Origin: Chrysaora quinquecirrha
Lineage: Eukaryota > Cnidaria > Scyphozoa > Semaeostomeae > Pelagiidae
Length of the DNA stretch: 64,000 bases
NCBI GenBank assembly: GCA_014526335.1
Contig: JACTAT010000040.1
Location: forward strand, 7,335,545-7,399,544
Reading direction: 5' to 3'
Numbering within the stretch: position 1 is the first letter of the stretch; every line of letters begins with the position of its first letter. The notes under the pieces were generated by a model, which searched no databases, was not told where the DNA came from, and saw only the letters and a list, made by a program, of their open reading frames with translations. Positions 34,701-47,300 of the stretch are shown piece after piece. Position numbers and translations under genes: made by a program.

Positions 34701-35285
34701 ATAAGTCCAATTGCTTTCATATCCACTTCTTTGTGCAATCTGCAGGAAATCCAGCCTGGTTATGCTACGTTCTTACAGATCCTTTGAGGGTATTACGAGG
34801 GGGTGCAATTACCCCTCCGAAAATGTTGGCAAGAACAATACCTAGCTTTTTGCCTCCCTGAAAACAACAGGTAGAAAATATTCCTTTTTACATTGAAACA
34901 AACAGCTAGGTCTAGTCCTTATCTGCAGCAGATGGCCCATATAAGCACCCTTTCGCTTCAACCCCCTCTGAGCAGTTCAGTTCTTTTGCTGCTGCTTCAT
35001 TCAAGAAGGTTTTTTTTAGGTATTGCCATGAAATGAGATAGACTATTAGATTTATCTAGGCCTGGTAAGTGCCCTACCTACCCATAGGTTAGGACCATTT
35101 TTTAGCAATAAGGAAATTGCCACTGCTGCAAGAAAATTTATGGCTGGCTGTATGTATACCTTTCTGAACTTGTCCTTCCATTCTTTTGGTGTCTTCTTGT
35201 AAAGAGATTTATGAGCTGAATGGTTTTGGTCTTCTATATTGCAAGAATGCCTTGGCTTCGGAGAAAGCGCTTCATCGACCTCCAT
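31708..35285 (-). CDS. RPAIN: RPA-interacting protein (RPAIN), complete, 7 exons
   Basis: RPAIN carries replication protein A into the nucleus. Exons, 5' to 3': 35160-35285, 34197-34391, 33841-33916, 33600-33711, 32712-32775, 32418-32479 and 31708-31813. They total 741 nt, 246 residues plus stop (human 219). The N-terminus has the conserved basic segment HKSLYKKTPKEWKDKFRK, then CIQRLRQNRHKL. The middle is acidic and helical (EEQAMLQEYDEL). The C-terminus holds the zinc ribbon: ICPICK, then FFCACGLRID, then FCADEPVFSV, and a last CxxC in LKCKVCNLLKT before the stop. The last exon is read through a GT at its KCK-V point because this restores the second CxxC pair expected for the family. The start ATG is 114 bp from the CASP ATG on the plus strand. 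An intron holds a partial SINE. Confidence 0.9.
32588..32695 (+). mobile_element. tRNA-derived SINE (family 1), internally deleted copy
   Basis: It begins gggaggagagtctgggctgt, then atgacttggagagttactcg and gttgagctctgtag. It matches the reverse complement of 61690-61860 and 63118-63262 but lacks part of the tRNA-like region. It lies in an RPAIN intron. Confidence 0.65.
32870..32960 (+). mobile_element. Possible SINE family 2 fragment
   Basis: It contains ggcatggtctaacccagc and gttcgtccacttctgagatc followed by ctaga, similar to the start and body of family 2. Diverged. Confidence 0.3.
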
Positions 35286-35399
35286 TTTGTTTGAAACAAG
35301 AAATTCTTGGATATGAAAACAAAAATAAATTTTTCCAGCTCTGGTGATATTTTAAATCGAGGCTGCCTGAAAACGAGAAACGATTTTGTTGTTGGCAAA
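35286..35399. promoter_or_regulatory. Very short bidirectional promoter between RPAIN and CASP
   Basis: Only 114 bp lie between the RPAIN ATG (minus, 35285) and the CASP ATG (plus, 35400). An upstream ATG at 35313 is in frame with CASP and would add 29 residues, but CASP proteins begin near the MAG...W motif, so the later ATG is preferred. No TATA box is evident. Shared regulation is inferred from the spacing. Confidence 0.7.
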
Positions 35400-38300
35400 A
35401 TGGCTGGCATCAAATCTGTTTTGAAATGTTGGAAAGATTTTAACCTTCCAGAACACCAGGTATTTACCTTTCTCCTTTGAGTTAACATTAACTTTTTATA
35501 GAGATATCTTAAAAATCACATAAAATTCGTTCTCTGGTGTTTAATGTCTTGTATCAATGCTAAAAAATTAATTGAAAACATGGCCTAGCGTGGTAGAGCG
35601 CATCGCATCCAGCCAAGCGGAACGTTCTTAATAATCAAGTATCTATCTTTTTCGTAGAAAATTCTTGATCTGGAAGCAATTGAAATTGGTAACAGACAAG
35701 ATGCTGCTGATAAATCAAGAAAGAAACTTATTGAATCAACAAGAGATTTCAAGAAAAACACTGAAGAGGTTTTCCTTTGTTTTTAAGTTGTCTAGCACCC
35801 TTGGCCTTGTCTTGTCCCTGTCTTGTCCAGACCAATTGAATTTGGGGCCAACAGGTCAGCTAACACAGTAAATGCACCATTGGTTTGGCATGGTTCGGTC
35901 ATTTTCAAGACGTTTGGCCAAACCCCTCATTTTGTGTGTCAATCATTTGATTCATAACATTGAGGGCTCTGCCCTAAACCCCCTATTATCACACTTGTAA
36001 CCATTAGTGGCAAATAAGTGATAAATAGCAATTAATTTTATTGGGCGAAACAACCAAGAATCTTGGGCGGAAAGACCTGCTTGGGGAAACAAAGGTTGGG
36101 TGAATCAACTGATACCATTTGGTCAAGTAACGCCCATTTTTTTAAATAAAGAATGTAGCACCTTTTTTCCTTTTAAAAGCAACAGCGACATGCAAAATGC
36201 TGTGAAGGCATGAACCAATGTCAATATTCATACAAAATGCAAGACGCAACTTATTCTAAAGCTGCAAACCATAGAAAAATCATTGCAAAATCCATAAGGT
36301 GCACTTTATAAAGGGGTCAAAGCTGTGAAGCCACAAACCTATAATAGGCCCCCTTACAAGTCTTAAGTTTGTAATTGACATATTTTGATGAAGGTAAATT
36401 TTTTAATTTTTTGCTATTTTTCATTCTTATTTTGTAAAGGAAATTAGAAAGAAAGTATCACCCCTGATAAAGGCTCTTCAAAGTGAGGTATGACTCTTGA
36501 GGTTTGAATGATTGATGATTAATTGATTCATTGATTCATTGTTCATTTATTTGTTGATTTGTTGATTTGTTGATTCATTGATTGTTAATTTGATTCACTG
36601 ATTATTTGATTGGATGATTGATTGTTTGATTGATTGATTGTTTGATTGATTGGTTGATTGATTGATTGATTGGTTGATTGATTTGTTGATTCATTCATTC
36701 ATTTGTTTGTTTGTTCATTCATTCATTCATCTATTCCTTTTCAATTTTCCATTGTATAATGATTGGCAGTAACCATAGTTCTTCAACTAATGGTATGGTA
36801 ACCATGATGTACAATCAAATGAAGAAGTAAGCTTAGTGCTCTGCATGATTTTCTCAAATTATCTTCTTCTTCAAAAGTTCTTCTCCTTTCAATTTAGGTT
36901 GACCAACTCAGTAAAAGAAGCAAAGGAGCTGAAAATAGTTTCTTATCATTGTACAAGAAACTCCTTGAAGTACCAGGTGAGATGGTATCATATAGTCTAA
37001 AAGCTTTAAGAAATCAGTAGATTTTTTCTGATTTTTCTATCAACCAATTCACCGTTAATCTCAATTCCTTTGATAGATCCTGTTCCTGTATTGGATCAAG
37101 CGCAAACTTTGCAGCAACAACTTTCAAAAGTCAAGGTATAATATTGATCAATATTTACTCTTATGTTCCTTTTTTGGCTCCAAAAGCGAAAAAAAAAACA
37201 AGGCTAAGTTCAATCTACCATGTTCTTGTCACAATAACCATTTGAATAAACATTTTTATTTTTATCAGCCTTGATACCTATCCATAGCCGTTTGGATCCA
37301 ATCCAAACTGTTTACATGAGACTGTTTTGGGGTTGGATCTATGTTGGATCATTTTCAAAAGCAATTCTTAAGGGAGCACATGTCAGATCCAATTGAGTAC
37401 AGATCCACCAGGTCCCATGTAAATGCAAGGCCTATCCATACGACTTTGGGATTGCTGTGGTAAACGGAATCTTTATTGCAATAATTTATCTGTTTTTTAA
37501 TTCTTTAATCTTTTTTACTTATATTCTTCGTGAATGGCAAACAAAGGGATGGATACTGTAATCTATGAAACTCAAACTCTTGACTGAATGATTGGACAGC
37601 CAAAAACAATTTCACTGAACTAACAGAGCTCCAATTTCCAAATCATTCAGTCAAAGAATCTCCTCTAAACTGGCTACGTGTTTCGCTATATGAAGCCTTC
37701 TTTCACTCACATTTCATTTATGCTTTGAACGTGCAATGTTTGTTTTCTAGGATTTAGAAATTGAAAACCAAAAGCTAAGGGAGACATTAGATGAATACCA
37801 TGTCGAGTTTAAAGAGGTGAAGAACCAGGGTAAGTTGGGGAACGTCATTCAAGTAGTAATATGTTATTTTTTCTTTCATTAAAAATAAAGGTAAAAATCG
37901 AAAGATTTAGCGTGAGTATTCAAGTGCGTTATAAATAATAATTCTGTATTTCTCGTTATGTTTCTAATTTAGAAGTGACAATTAAAGAGCTACGTGACAA
38001 ATTGAAAGATCTAGAGGAAGCGACTGAAGAAAAAATTCAGGTATTTGAATTCAAATTGATATTGCGATATAGAAGGGGAAACATTTTCAAACATCTCTTG
38101 TCAGACAAGGACTAGTCTAGAGCAATCTAGAGCAAAGAACGTTAGAAATTGACATAAATGACCGACGGTCTTCAGTTCTTCTGATTTATTATTGATTTTA
38201 TTACTAAGGTCAAATTGAAAGATAGAGCAAAGAACTTGGAGAAGGACTTTGAAAGTCGTGAAAAGTATGTTACGTAAAAATGGCCTCAAAATCTAGATTT

Positions 38301-41300
38301 TTCTTTTCATCTATGCATACAGAATATTAGAACATTAAAAACTCGAGTTTTTGAAAGTCCTGTTGCGTGTTGGTCTACTCCAACTAGCTCTTCATTCCAC
38401 GAGCTTACCAAGGGCGGGCCTAAGCCAGCCATTTCGTTGTTTCAGAAGCCCAAAGACATCGAGCTTCGGTTTAAAGTGTTTTATCCACCCCAGATGTCCT
38501 TCCAGTGTTTATAAATCTGAATATATTGGAGCTATAATCAGAGTTTCTGATAAAGGGCCCACTTTAAGTGAATAATTTGCTTCCATAAGTTCAACATGGA
38601 TTCATAATCTCCTTAGTGTATCTACGTCTAAAGACATAGCAACTGGCCCTTTCCAGTGATTATAAAGGCCCTTTTCAGTTTTGATCAACCTGAATATACT
38701 GAAGTTATATTCGCAGTTTCTGATTAGGTTTTCTTTAAAATTGAAGCATTTGCTATATTACCTTACAGACAACTTCAAGAAGTTCAATTAAACCTTGCAT
38801 CACAGCTTGGAGATGCTGAAAGTAGAGTCAAGCAGCTTCAGAAAGGTTAGTAACTTTTTCTTGGATACCAACACCTTTAAGATGCTATCTTTTATGTGGT
38901 TACTCTGCATTACAAACAGAAAAGGTGAACAGCAAATTAAGAACAGGTTTAAGGTTGCTTTGTTTTCGATTTTGGACCACCACTGCTAACGTATAACAAA
39001 ACTCATTAACTCAATATAATTTTGGGACTTATACATACCTAACGGTAGTCAGCACTTTGCTTTCGACATAGACCGTTTTTCCAAACCTTATTAGTCCACA
39101 TTTGCATTTCGATCTCTTTATTGTCATGATACGTGCAGATTTCTCAACGTAGTAAACTGGCCTCATCAGTAGGATTCCCGTCTGGGCTTTTCTAATAAAG
39201 TAAAGATAGATAAAGATGAAGTATTCTGGAGGGAGATCGGAGAGGGTCACGATCATACGGTGGATAACGGTAGCCTTTCGAGGAGCAATGCGCTACTTAG
39301 GAGTATCGTAAACCTTTGCCGTAAATTTGAGTGTGGTCAGGGTTCGAACCCAGTCACGGTAGCGTCAAAGCCAGGTTCGAGGTCTCGATTAGTTAACCTA
39401 CTACTGAGATCCTAGCGACTTGCACTAAAACATCATTTCTCCTTCAATTCTATTGATTTCACGGGAATCCATTTGAAATTCTTTTGTTTCAACAGGAGTC
39501 TCGCATGCCTTTTTGAAGGCTGATAGGCCCATCGTAGCCTTAAGTCAACTATATCTTAGTTAGCGATGATCAAATGTTAAATGACAACCATCTTTCCTTC
39601 AATACGATATTTTTCTTTTTCAGAGCTATCAGAGTTACATGGAGAGTTGTTTGATGTGAAAAGCAAAAGTGAAGAGGAATCGGCCGCCAGGTATACAATA
39701 CAGCGGAACCTCCATATAGCGGACACTCTTAGAGCAAATTTTATTGTCCGTTGTAGAGAGTTGTCCGCTGTATAGAGGTTTATTCCTTCTGAGGAATGGC
39801 CTTTGAGACGAAAACACTTGTCCGTTGTTCGGAGGTGTCCGTTATATAGAAATGTCTGGTATTGGTGGTTTCACTCTAGTCCTATTTTGTCCAGTTTCAG
39901 CTCCATTGACTTTACCTTGAATCATCTACATTTGAACAATCTGACTTCACCTAGATATTTATTTTACTGGTACGTAATGGTATTCTTAATTATCATTTTT
40001 CTGATATGTTCTGATATATTCTTAATGATATTCTTTATTCTAGAGCCTCAGAAATAGAAATTATCGAATCTGATCTTGAGAGAGCCAACCAGGTATAGTG
40101 AAATCAAAATTTTTCAGCATGTTTCTCCGCACTTTACATGCTGGATGTTGTCGATGATGATGTTTCCCTGTTTCTGATAAATTGACATTACGTTGAAGAC
40201 CTTGTCTTCGCTGATCTACTTTCGAGTGAATAGTTGGCACTTTCGTTTGCTTAGACTTTGTCCAAAGCTTTAATCCTTGGGGTTTTATAAATAAATGTAT
40301 TCTGGCTAATTAAAAACGAGATAAGGCAGGTATAAAAAGACAGCAGGTTTCACTTTGCTTTGTACCAAGTCAGAAAAGAATCCTGCAGACTTTTTCTTGT
40401 CTACACGTTGCCGATGTAACTTGAACGTGATTGGCACCCATATCCAGACAGCTAGCGTCAGAGTCCCCGAGAATTGTATTTGTTAATGTCAAGTTGTTTT
40501 GCGTATCATTACAATGTGATTAAGGGAAAGAGCTGACCAAAATAGCAAAACCACTTCTGGGCTTAACGTATTACAGAATTAGCGATGGCTGCCCAATGAA
40601 CACGTTACTTCGATTCTCTGTTTCGGTAAAGTTTTCCGATTTGCCTTGAGTATAACTTTAGAATGCTCATATTTAAATCTGAGGTTTTTGATCCGAGGGT
40701 TTTTTTATTCTAGAGTCGTCTTTCTCTTGAAAAATACGCTGAATCGTTAAAGGAACAGCTCACCCAAGCTTTGGAAGCGAGAAAGGTAGGTTTGCCTTCT
40801 CAAATATGGTGACTTATTGATAAGTTGATATTAAGAATGGGTAATCTCGAAAACATGACATTTATTGTAATTGAATTCAATGTTGCCTCTATCAAGATCC
40901 ATTTACGATTTATCACGACCCATCGCGATTTATCACGTTTCATAACGATTAATCATTGTGTTATGTATTTTGCATTTTAGACTGAAGATACTGACGAGGA
41001 ACGATTGGTAATTTGAAATATTCAGATTATTTTGCTTGTATTTAATGATGTTATGTTTGAAGAGGGACTATGTAAACTTTATTGCCTGGTAGACCTGCAC
41101 CTACAGTACAATGCCTGTCACAATGTAAGTTGTCAGACTCTTCTGCAGTAGACCACAGTATATGTTAGGTGGTAGTGACCATATCATTACAGTGGGTCTT
41201 CTCGCTCGTATGTTAGAGAGCTTCAGGAAGTTTTTATGATACTGAGTGTCCATTTGGAGCCCAAGTTGCTTTATCATTGAAGGGAGAAAATTAGGCTGAC

Positions 41301-44300
41301 TGATTTCCATGCATTTTAGGCAATAGCACTTTTATACTGCACTTACACTGACTTTATACGATAAATAACAGTAGACAAAGTTTGCAATCGAAAAAAGGCT
41401 TTGCATTCTAGCCCTGGTATGTAGGAAAAAGCTTCTATTTTTCATCTAATTTTTGAAAATATTTTCATTGCAGAATCAGAGTCTAAGTTCTGTTACAGCT
41501 GCTTCATTGGAAGTTCAGTTGGCAGCAAAGGATAGAGAGGTAAAATGCTCTCTTTTCTGAAATTTTGAGTATTTGTCTCACTATATTTTGCCCATGCAGG
41601 TAGATTCGATGGAAGGGCAATTCACTCCTTGATAAAGTGTACGAGATTCCCATTGAATCAAAAGGATTTCGAGGGATTTCTATAAAACAATAGAACCTCG
41701 GATTCGATGAGTGGAAACTGAGACTGTTGTTAAAAGTCAAAGTCTATGTAGCTAGTTTACATAAAATACAACACCGTATTAATGGCTGGCATTATTTACT
41801 GCTTTCCAAAACTCTTTTCAGATATCTCAACTGGTCGATGAAGTCCATCATTCACAGAGTTTGTTGAACAAAGTCAGGGACTCATCGAAACGAGAGGTGA
41901 ATTCATAAATTGATTTTTACTCAAGTGAAAGACATATTGATCTCTACTTCATCTATGATTATCTTATCATTGTACAGTTTTGCCTAACTGCATTAGCTAC
42001 ATATAACGATAAATTTTCTTAGGGAAGGGTAACTCCTATTTAGGGGTTAGTATACATGCCCTCTGAGCTTCGAGAGTGTGGACTCATAATCAGGGCAAGA
42101 CTTTGAAAATGTAACCCCTTAAATAGGGTATTGTCTTGGAAACCTGCCCCTTAACCAGGGATGAATTTTTCAAAGGAATCCTTTTGAGAATACTTTATGC
42201 ACCATAACGAGGATAAATCTTTGTGCATGAATTTTTATAAAATGGTAATAACGAGTAATCAATGACAGCGCAGAGAGGAAATATATATTTCCTTTACTGC
42301 TGCACTATACAGCTAACACTTACCCATAACTTCGGCGAATGTTCTTTGCTAGATACCCATGACACAGAATAGGTATCCTCTTCACTAATCCCTATTCTGC
42401 GCCCATGACTAAGGAAAAGTGTAACTGACCCATAACCCAGGCAAACTTTCATAGAACATGACCCATAAATCGCGCACAGTATCACAAGCTGACCCACAAC
42501 GCGTGCAGGCACATGTATACCAGCCTCTCTATAAGAGTTCCTCCCTCGATTTTTCCAGCTAATAATTCTAACAAGAGCTATGCATTTTTCTAGGTTGCAA
42601 TTTTAGAGGAACAGTTGAATGAAAGAAGTTCAACTCTTGAGTCTCTGGTAATTAATTCTTTTTTTGAATCGAACGTATTCTTGACGTAATGTGTTCTGTT
42701 TTCTCAGTTCCTAATCTCTATACATTTTCGTTTAGTACACTTGTTTTTTAATGTTCCTGCAGTACCTGCTCAATAAAGAACTAGGGCTAGTGATAAGCTG
42801 AACAGCTTAACTGAAAGTAACGAGACAATGTTTACAATTGTATGATAATGATCATTTTACTGAAGTAGTAATTCACTTTTATTTTTTTAGAAAAAGCAGG
42901 TTGCCGATCAAGAGGATTACGACGAGATCAAAAGAGAATTGAGGTAACTCTTTACTTTTACAGTTTATTGATACAGTTATCGTAATAATGAGTTTACATT
43001 GATATTTTCTGCAATAAAATAATTTAGAAAATACAGCCACTGTTTATACGAGAGTAACTCCAAAGCCAGTTTTCTAGATCTGTTCAGAAGTAGAGCCAAC
43101 TCGTTTCTAGCCCTGTTAAGATCCCGTGTAAATGCTTTAGATCGAATCTAATCTGGTACGGATATGAAACGTGACTAAATGTGAATGAATAAAGCTTACA
43201 AGAACACATCATGTTTCAAAGAGAAATCGAATTTTCTGCTTTAGTCCTCACAACTCACAAGATGCTGTTCTGACTATGTTCTGATGAAAAGAAGAAATTT
43301 CAAGCAGTTTCGTAGCAAGAAGTGAGTAGCGCATGCGTCAACTCAAAAAGAAATACGGTCGTCAGATATTTATGGATCTGGTCGAAGCCGATCCAGTTCT
43401 TATCATGTAAACACGTTGAATCACTGCCTTTCTAGCAGTAGATTTCTTGTTTTGTAGAATATTGAAAATTATTGAATTTGGAGAGAATGAAAATACTAGC
43501 AATAAACAGGAGGTGAATTTTCAGTTTTATAATTTTGTTGGTTTTTATTTCAATCAGTGTAAAATTTAATAGGAAGTCTTTATGTCTTCTATTTTAAAAA
43601 CCATAAAAATCGAAAAAAAAATCAAGTTTAGTAAAAAAGAAAACGTTACCCTTTTTTTAATAAGCAACTGGACGTTTGGTCCAGCCCCTCAAAGGTACTT
43701 AAAATATCTAGCATTTCAACCCTCACAGAATGACTGGGACCCCCTAAACACTTTTTTGGCTCTTTTTTTGCTTAGAATTGTAATTTGACAGGTTTACAAT
43801 CATGTATTGTATAAAGAATGCTATCCAAATCGACCAGAAAGTTAACTCAGCCCTAGTTGCTTATTGACCAGTTGCTTATTGATTAAAAAAGTGTATGTCT
43901 TTCTTCATTGTAGGCTTCACCACCAAAATCCCTTGAAAAGCTACTGCTAGAAAAGAACAAAGGTTTGTTCTCTATTTCTATCACGATTCACGATAATCTT
44001 GAGTTTTTTTTGTAATATTTTTCTTATTTTTGTAATTTAATAGAGCTCAAATAAAAGATCTATCTTGTTTCTTATTCGTGTAGCTCTTCAGTCTGAAAAT
44101 ACAAATCTGAAAGTTTCGAAAAATGACCTGAATGGTAAGTAAATGAATGACTTTAATTAAATCCTGAACAATATCATTTCTTCCCCTTCGTTATCTACTA
44201 ACATAAATATTCATTTGTTTTACGAAACCTACAGTTGTCATGGTTATAGCCTCCGACCTTTCCGAAAGTCAGTGAAAATTGCACCTTTTTCTCGACCAAA

Positions 44301-47300
44301 TTGTCCCTTCTAGCATAAGTACCCTTTTCGTTAAGCTTTGATGTCCACTTTTTGTACCAGAAGGCCCTTTTCTGCTTCTGTGAGGTGTTCTGCCGAAATT
44401 TTCACCGCTCTACGACGACAATGTTCCCTGAGACATCATAAAGTTGATAGTAGTCAATTGCTCTTTTTTATTGGCCTCCCTCCACTATTAAGGACCTTTT
44501 TACGCCCCTGCCTACAAGGCAAAGTAACGAAGCTTTTACTGTAACGCACAGTGGGTCATTGTACTTTCTTGAAGTAGAAAATGCGTACATCTTTATCACG
44601 TTTTGTTTACCGAAGGTTCAGAAAGTACATAAGATGGGTGATTAAAACGTTTAAAAAAGTTGTCTATATTTTTAAATTTCTTATAGATATAAATTATATA
44701 GATTTAGTTTATGAGCTATATGTCTAATAGTTAAATGGGTGATGTATTTAGATTACAATCAAAAAGGAAGAAGCTCCAAGCCTGGAATTTCAGAATAGGA
44801 TTATGAACGTTTTTTACTCTACCAGTGTTTTGTTATTCATTTTCTAGAAAAGTATGAAATACTTCAGAAGAATTACAAAGAAGCAAGCAGAACATTAAAG
44901 GAACAGAAAGATTTAATCACACAACTTGAAAATGATGTCCTCAACTTGAACAGTTTGCCATCAACATTTCGAGGCCAGGGTGAAGGCGAGGCAGCACCTT
45001 CACCTGAAACAGCGCTGGTTGAGAAGGCGGTAAAAGGAGCAATGGAGGAAGGTGAGTTATGAGATGAAACTCAGAAGAACCGTAAAGCCTCCAAAAGACA
45101 TCTCTTTCCCTTACACCCCATCTCTATAAACTCCCCTCTCTATTAATCACTTCTCTCTTTTGTTAGACCTCTCTATATAAAACCCTTTTTCTATAATGCC
45201 CTCTCTCTATTTAACCCTCTCCCTCTTTTGTTAGCCCTCTCTCTATTTAACCCTCTCTCTCTTTTGTTATTTAACCTTCTCTCTCTTTTTTAGCCCTTAT
45301 TTAACCCTCTCTTTTGTTAGCCCTTATTTAACCCTGTCACTCTTTTGTTAGCCCTCTCTATTTAACCTTCTCTCTCTTTTGTTAGCCCTCTCTCTATTTA
45401 ACCTTCTCTCTCTTTTGTTAGCCCTCTCTCTATTTAACCCTCTCTCTCTTTTGTTAGCCCTCTCTCTATTTAACCCTCTCTCTCTTTTGTTAGCCCTCTC
45501 TCTATTTAACCCTCTCTCTCGTTTGTTAGCCCTCTCTCTAAACCCTCTCCCTCTCTCTTTTGTTAGCCCTCTCTCTATTCAACCTCTCTCTTTTGTTAGC
45601 CCTCTCTCTTTTTAACCCTCTCTTTTTAACCCTCTCTCTCTTTGTTATTCTCTATTCAACCCTCTCTCTCTTTTGTTAGCCCTCTCTCTATTTAACCCTC
45701 TCTTTTGTTAGCCCTCTCTCTATTTAACCCTCTCTCTCTTTTGTTAGCCCTCTCTTTATTAAGCACTCTCTTCACAAAACCCTCTTTCTATCATGTCGCT
45801 TCACTTTAACCCTCTCTCTCTCTCTTTCATAAGCCTCTCTTTATCAAAATTTCTCTCTATCCTCCTCTCTATAAGGCTCTTTCTCTATAATTGTTCTTCC
45901 CTTTTTTAACCCTCTGTCTAAAATTTCTTCTTCTATTAATACTCTCTCTTTCACAAGTCCCCATTTATCAAGTCCTCTCTCTATGAAACTCCCCTTTCTG
46001 TTATGCCCTCTTTTGATGCTACTTCTTTCTAAAAGTCGTATATTACAGCTCTCAATCAACCCACTCTTTTACAAGACCCCCCCCCTTATTAAGTAACGTT
46101 TTCAAGGAGAAATTGAAGAAGCCTTCCCTCTCTTTTGAGTCACCCTGTGTAGGGCACTGACCTATACTCATCTTTCCTTTCAGATAGTACACTGAGTGAC
46201 ACTGGCCCAGAATCACTTCTGAATATCGTATCCAGCCAGAGGGAAAGATTCAGAACGAAAAATCTTGAACTTGAATCTGTAAGTGTTCATTCATTTGTTT
46301 ACCACTCTAGCATTATGTTTTTTGCTTAAAATGATTTCAAAACTGAGATGGCTCAAAGGCATTTTGTAGCTTAGCGCCTTTTTATACGTAAGGGATCGGA
46401 TAAAGTTGAACTCTAGTACAGTATTGTCTTTCTCGTTTAAGTGGTTTTGTAGTTAACTTAATAGCACTCTGTAATTGTTATAATTAGTTGTGTTTAGATT
46501 TATGTTGTAAAATTAGCTGTGTTTAGGTTTATGTTAAATGCCAGGAGGTAGTCATGATATTTTGCTCCTCCTGGTATCGTGCTTGTAGCTAATTTTGATA
46601 TAGTAGTTCGTAGCGTTGCCCTAGGTAATTCGTTATTGTAAACTTTTATGCTGTATATAAAAAAAAACAGTACAACGAACCCCTGCTATAAGAAACTTCA
46701 AAATACGTCAGTTCCTTTGAATAAAAATTCCATACAGGCTATCTTTGTTTACCAAACTCCTGACAAGTTCTCTAGTTCCCTTAAGCGTCTGTTAGACCAG
46801 GATTCAATTACAGATTCAGGCCTTACTTTCCCTCTGTTATTACGCCTGAAATGCTCCTCGTCAGGTTCTTAAAGTGCTCGTAAGCCAGTTTTAATAGAAG
46901 ATCTTGGATTAAAATGATTTTCAAGGATTTACGTCCTCAGAGTAAAATATGATCCAGCCAGGCCTCTGTTACTATAAGCTCCAAAATAAATTGTCACTCA
47001 TATTCTATTTCCAGCAAACACGTCACCAGCAACAACAAATAACGATGCTTCAAAACGAGGTTGACAGCATTAGATCTGATAATATCAAACTTTTTGAAAA
47101 GATCAAGTTTTTACAGAGCTATCCGAACCAGGTGAGACTATAACTTCTTGATAAAAATCTTAGAGCAGTATATTTCTGTTTTAATTGGTTACTTTACGAT
47201 GAGGTTACACTGAAAAGTGACACTGAATTGGTATTGTGTTTTGAACATCAATCAGCTTGCGTGATACAACTGAAAGACTAATAAAATTAATTGTAGAATC

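Noticed and set aside
45379..45615. Open frame with LALSLFNPLSLL repeats
   Set aside because: The 36-bp minisatellite period equals 12 codons, so any open frame persists. It lies in a CASP intron.
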